Below, one piece after another: positions 6,985 through 7,790 of a stretch of 7,790 nt of DNA (within the stretch, counting starts at the first letter, position 1; each line of letters opens with the position of its first letter). The notes beneath the pieces are model-generated. The model worked only from the letters and a program-made list of their open reading frames with translations. It was not told the origin of the DNA and ran no database searches. The stretch covers positions 1 through 7,790 of the forward strand of contig JAJYGL010000014.1 in the NCBI GenBank assembly GCA_021790625.1, read 5' to 3'. A program made the position numbers and the translations under genes. The DNA is from Pseudomonadota bacterium (lineage in GTDB: Bacteria > Pseudomonadota > Gammaproteobacteria > Burkholderiales > Sulfuriferulaceae).

Positions 6985-7314
6985 ATGTCTCGATTGGTGT
7001 TGAATCTTGAGCAGGTAAATCTGATTGACAAGGATGAGCATATCGAACAGGCATCGCGTGCGATGAAGGCTATGGCTCACCCGCTGCGATTGAAGATCTT
7101 GTGTATATTGGGTGATCAGGAAGTTAATGTGCAGGATATCGTGGACCGGGTTGGCACGTCGCAAAGCAATATTTCCCAGCACTTGGCTATTTTACGCGAC
7201 AAGGGGGTGTTGCGGACACGCAAGGATGCGAATCGGGTGTTTTATCGCGTGAGCGATACGCGCACGCTGAGGCTGATCAGCCTCATGCGCGACGTATTTT
7301 GCGGGTTTACCTGA
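6985..7314 (+). CDS. ArsR-family repressor with SqrR/BigR-type cysteine pair
   Basis: A small winged-helix DNA-binding repressor of 109 residues from ATG 6985. That start is chosen because a G-rich GGGGG stretch lies just upstream; an in-frame ATG at 6970 would add five residues but has no binding site. The fold is clear: AMKAMAHPLRLKILCIL (helix 2 region, about 26-42), the helix-turn-helix VNVQDIVDRVGTSQSNISQHLAIL (47-70), and the beta wing KGVLRTRKDANRVFYRV (73-89). The ArsR metal motif ELCVCDL is absent. Only two cysteines exist, Cys40 in LKILCIL and Cys106 in DVFCGF, 66 residues apart, matching the redox pair of SqrR (41/107) and BigR (42/108), which sense persulfide. A role as a reactive-sulfur sensor is inferred. 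It is divergent from gpmI, may repress itself, and no sulfide-oxidation gene is visible nearby. Confidence 0.88.
   Translation: MSRLVLNLEQVNLIDKDEHIEQASRAMKAMAHPLRLKILCILGDQEVNVQDIVDRVGTSQSNISQHLAILRDKGVLRTRKDANRVFYRVSDTRTLRLISLMRDVFCGFT
7259..7291. repeat. Strong palindrome/hairpin in the 3' end of the arsR-family gene
   Basis: TGAGGCTGATCAGCCTCA (7268-7285) is a perfect 18-bp palindrome centred on GATC. It is extended by CGCGCA (7259-7264) pairing with TGCGCG (7286-7291) across a 3-nt bulge. It lies inside the coding region and lacks a following T tract on either strand, so it is not a standard terminator. Confidence 0.6.
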
Positions 7315-7321
7315 TTCGTTT

Positions 7322-7790
7322 TCAGGGGGCAGGAGCAGGGGCAGGGACAGGGGCGGGAGCACCTGCTGGCATATTCATGTTTTGGTGTTGCATGTTATGC
7401 ATCATGCGCCGGTGATGCGCTCCGGCCATTTCGTTGAAGATGGCCTGCTGTTGAGGTGTTAGCTGGCCATACAGGGTTTCGGCAGAATCTGCCACTGTTT
7501 TCATGCCGTTGGCACGGATAGCCATGGCGTCAGCCATCTGGTGCATGCGTTCTGGCGCGGTGAGCTGTTCATGATTTTGCATCATCTTACGATGAACATC
7601 AGCCATGTCCTTGGCTTGAGTCATGACACTGTCAGCAAAACCTTTCCAGGCATCGTGCTGGTTGTCGGTGAGTCCAAGGCGGCTTTTGAGTTTTTCCAGA
7701 TGGTGCTGCGCCATGCGAACCGGATCGAAGTGATCTTTCCATCCGGCATGAGAAGGCGCGGTGGCGGGTTGCGTGTCTGCGAACGCGGCG
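7322..7790 (-). CDS. Spy/CpxP-like periplasmic LTxxQ protein (5' end outside window)
   Basis: Probable periplasmic, all-helical protein of the LTXXQ (Spy/CpxP) group, whose known members are envelope-stress chaperones or sensors. About 155 residues are visible and the frame stays open to the right edge. The internal ATG at 7714 is not the start, because coding continues upstream with AAFADTQPATAP, which looks like the end of a signal peptide (cleavage after AFA). Two motifs are present: LGLTDNQHDAW near the start and QLTPQQQAIFNEM near the end, the classical LTxxQ pair. A His/Met-rich stretch (GAHHRRMMHNMQHQNMNMP) and a Pro-Ala tail finish the protein; the former could bind metal, which is conjecture. 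It converges on the arsR-family gene with only 7 nt between stop codons. The promoter is outside the window. Confidence 0.8.
   Translation of the reverse strand, partial: AAFADTQPATAPSHAGWKDHFDPVRMAQHHLEKLKSRLGLTDNQHDAWKGFADSVMTQAKDMADVHRKMMQNHEQLTAPERMHQMADAMAIRANGMKTVADSAETLYGQLTPQQQAIFNEMAGAHHRRMMHNMQHQNMNMPAGAPAPVPAPAPAP
7338..7357 (+). other. G-quadruplex-type motif
   Basis: Four G runs of three or four (7338-7341, 7344-7346, 7350-7353, 7355-7357) with loops of 2, 3 and 1 nt meet the usual quadruplex consensus on the plus strand. It lies 24 nt beyond the arsR-family stop and encodes, on the other strand, the Pro-Ala tail of the LTxxQ protein. It may simply reflect that repeat. Confidence 0.5.

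Noticed and set aside
7322..7714. Complete small gene starting at ATG 7714
   Set aside because: The frame continues upstream without a stop to the window edge with signal-peptide-like sequence, so the gene is longer and cut by the window.

Overview
The window reads as chromosomal housekeeping DNA of a betaproteobacterium. Nitrosomonadales-like lineages fit best, but this rests on gene order and protein style, not on a database search. Coding density is high. Two genes are cut by the window edges: the 3' part of clpB on the left and the 5' end of a Spy/CpxP-like gene on the right.

Layout. (1) Positions 1-1691, + strand: the C-terminal two thirds of the ClpB disaggregase, followed by a strong hairpin terminator at 1748-1776. 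(2) Positions 1786-6782, - strand: a tight four-gene operon transcribed in the order gpmI (phosphoglycerate mutase), envC (LytM-fold amidase activator), ctpA (S41 periplasmic protease), moeB-like (E1-like adenylyltransferase). It converges on clpB. gpmI/envC share a GTGA overlap and ctpA/moeB share a TTGA overlap, while ctpA has its own good ribosome binding site. (3) Positions 6783-6984: a divergent control region. (4) Positions 6985-7314, + strand: a small ArsR-fold repressor. (5) Positions 7322-7790, - strand: a periplasmic protein with two LTxxQ motifs, convergent with the repressor and separated from it by 7 nt.

How the genes may work together. gpmI is central glycolysis. EnvC and CtpA both act in the envelope: EnvC-type proteins switch on cell-wall amidases at division, and CtpA-type proteases remove periplasmic proteins, including cell-wall hydrolases in other bacteria. 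The operon therefore pairs a metabolic enzyme with two envelope-remodelling factors. The MoeB-like protein activates a ubiquitin-like sulfur carrier that is not encoded in the window.

The most informative observation is in the ArsR-family protein. It lacks the classical arsenic/metal cysteine motif but has two cysteines 66 residues apart, the same places and spacing as in the SqrR/BigR/YgaV reactive-sulfur sensors. No sulfide-oxidation gene lies beside it here. I see no mobile element, CRISPR array, tRNA, rRNA or clearly undescribed multi-gene system; the other findings are modest.
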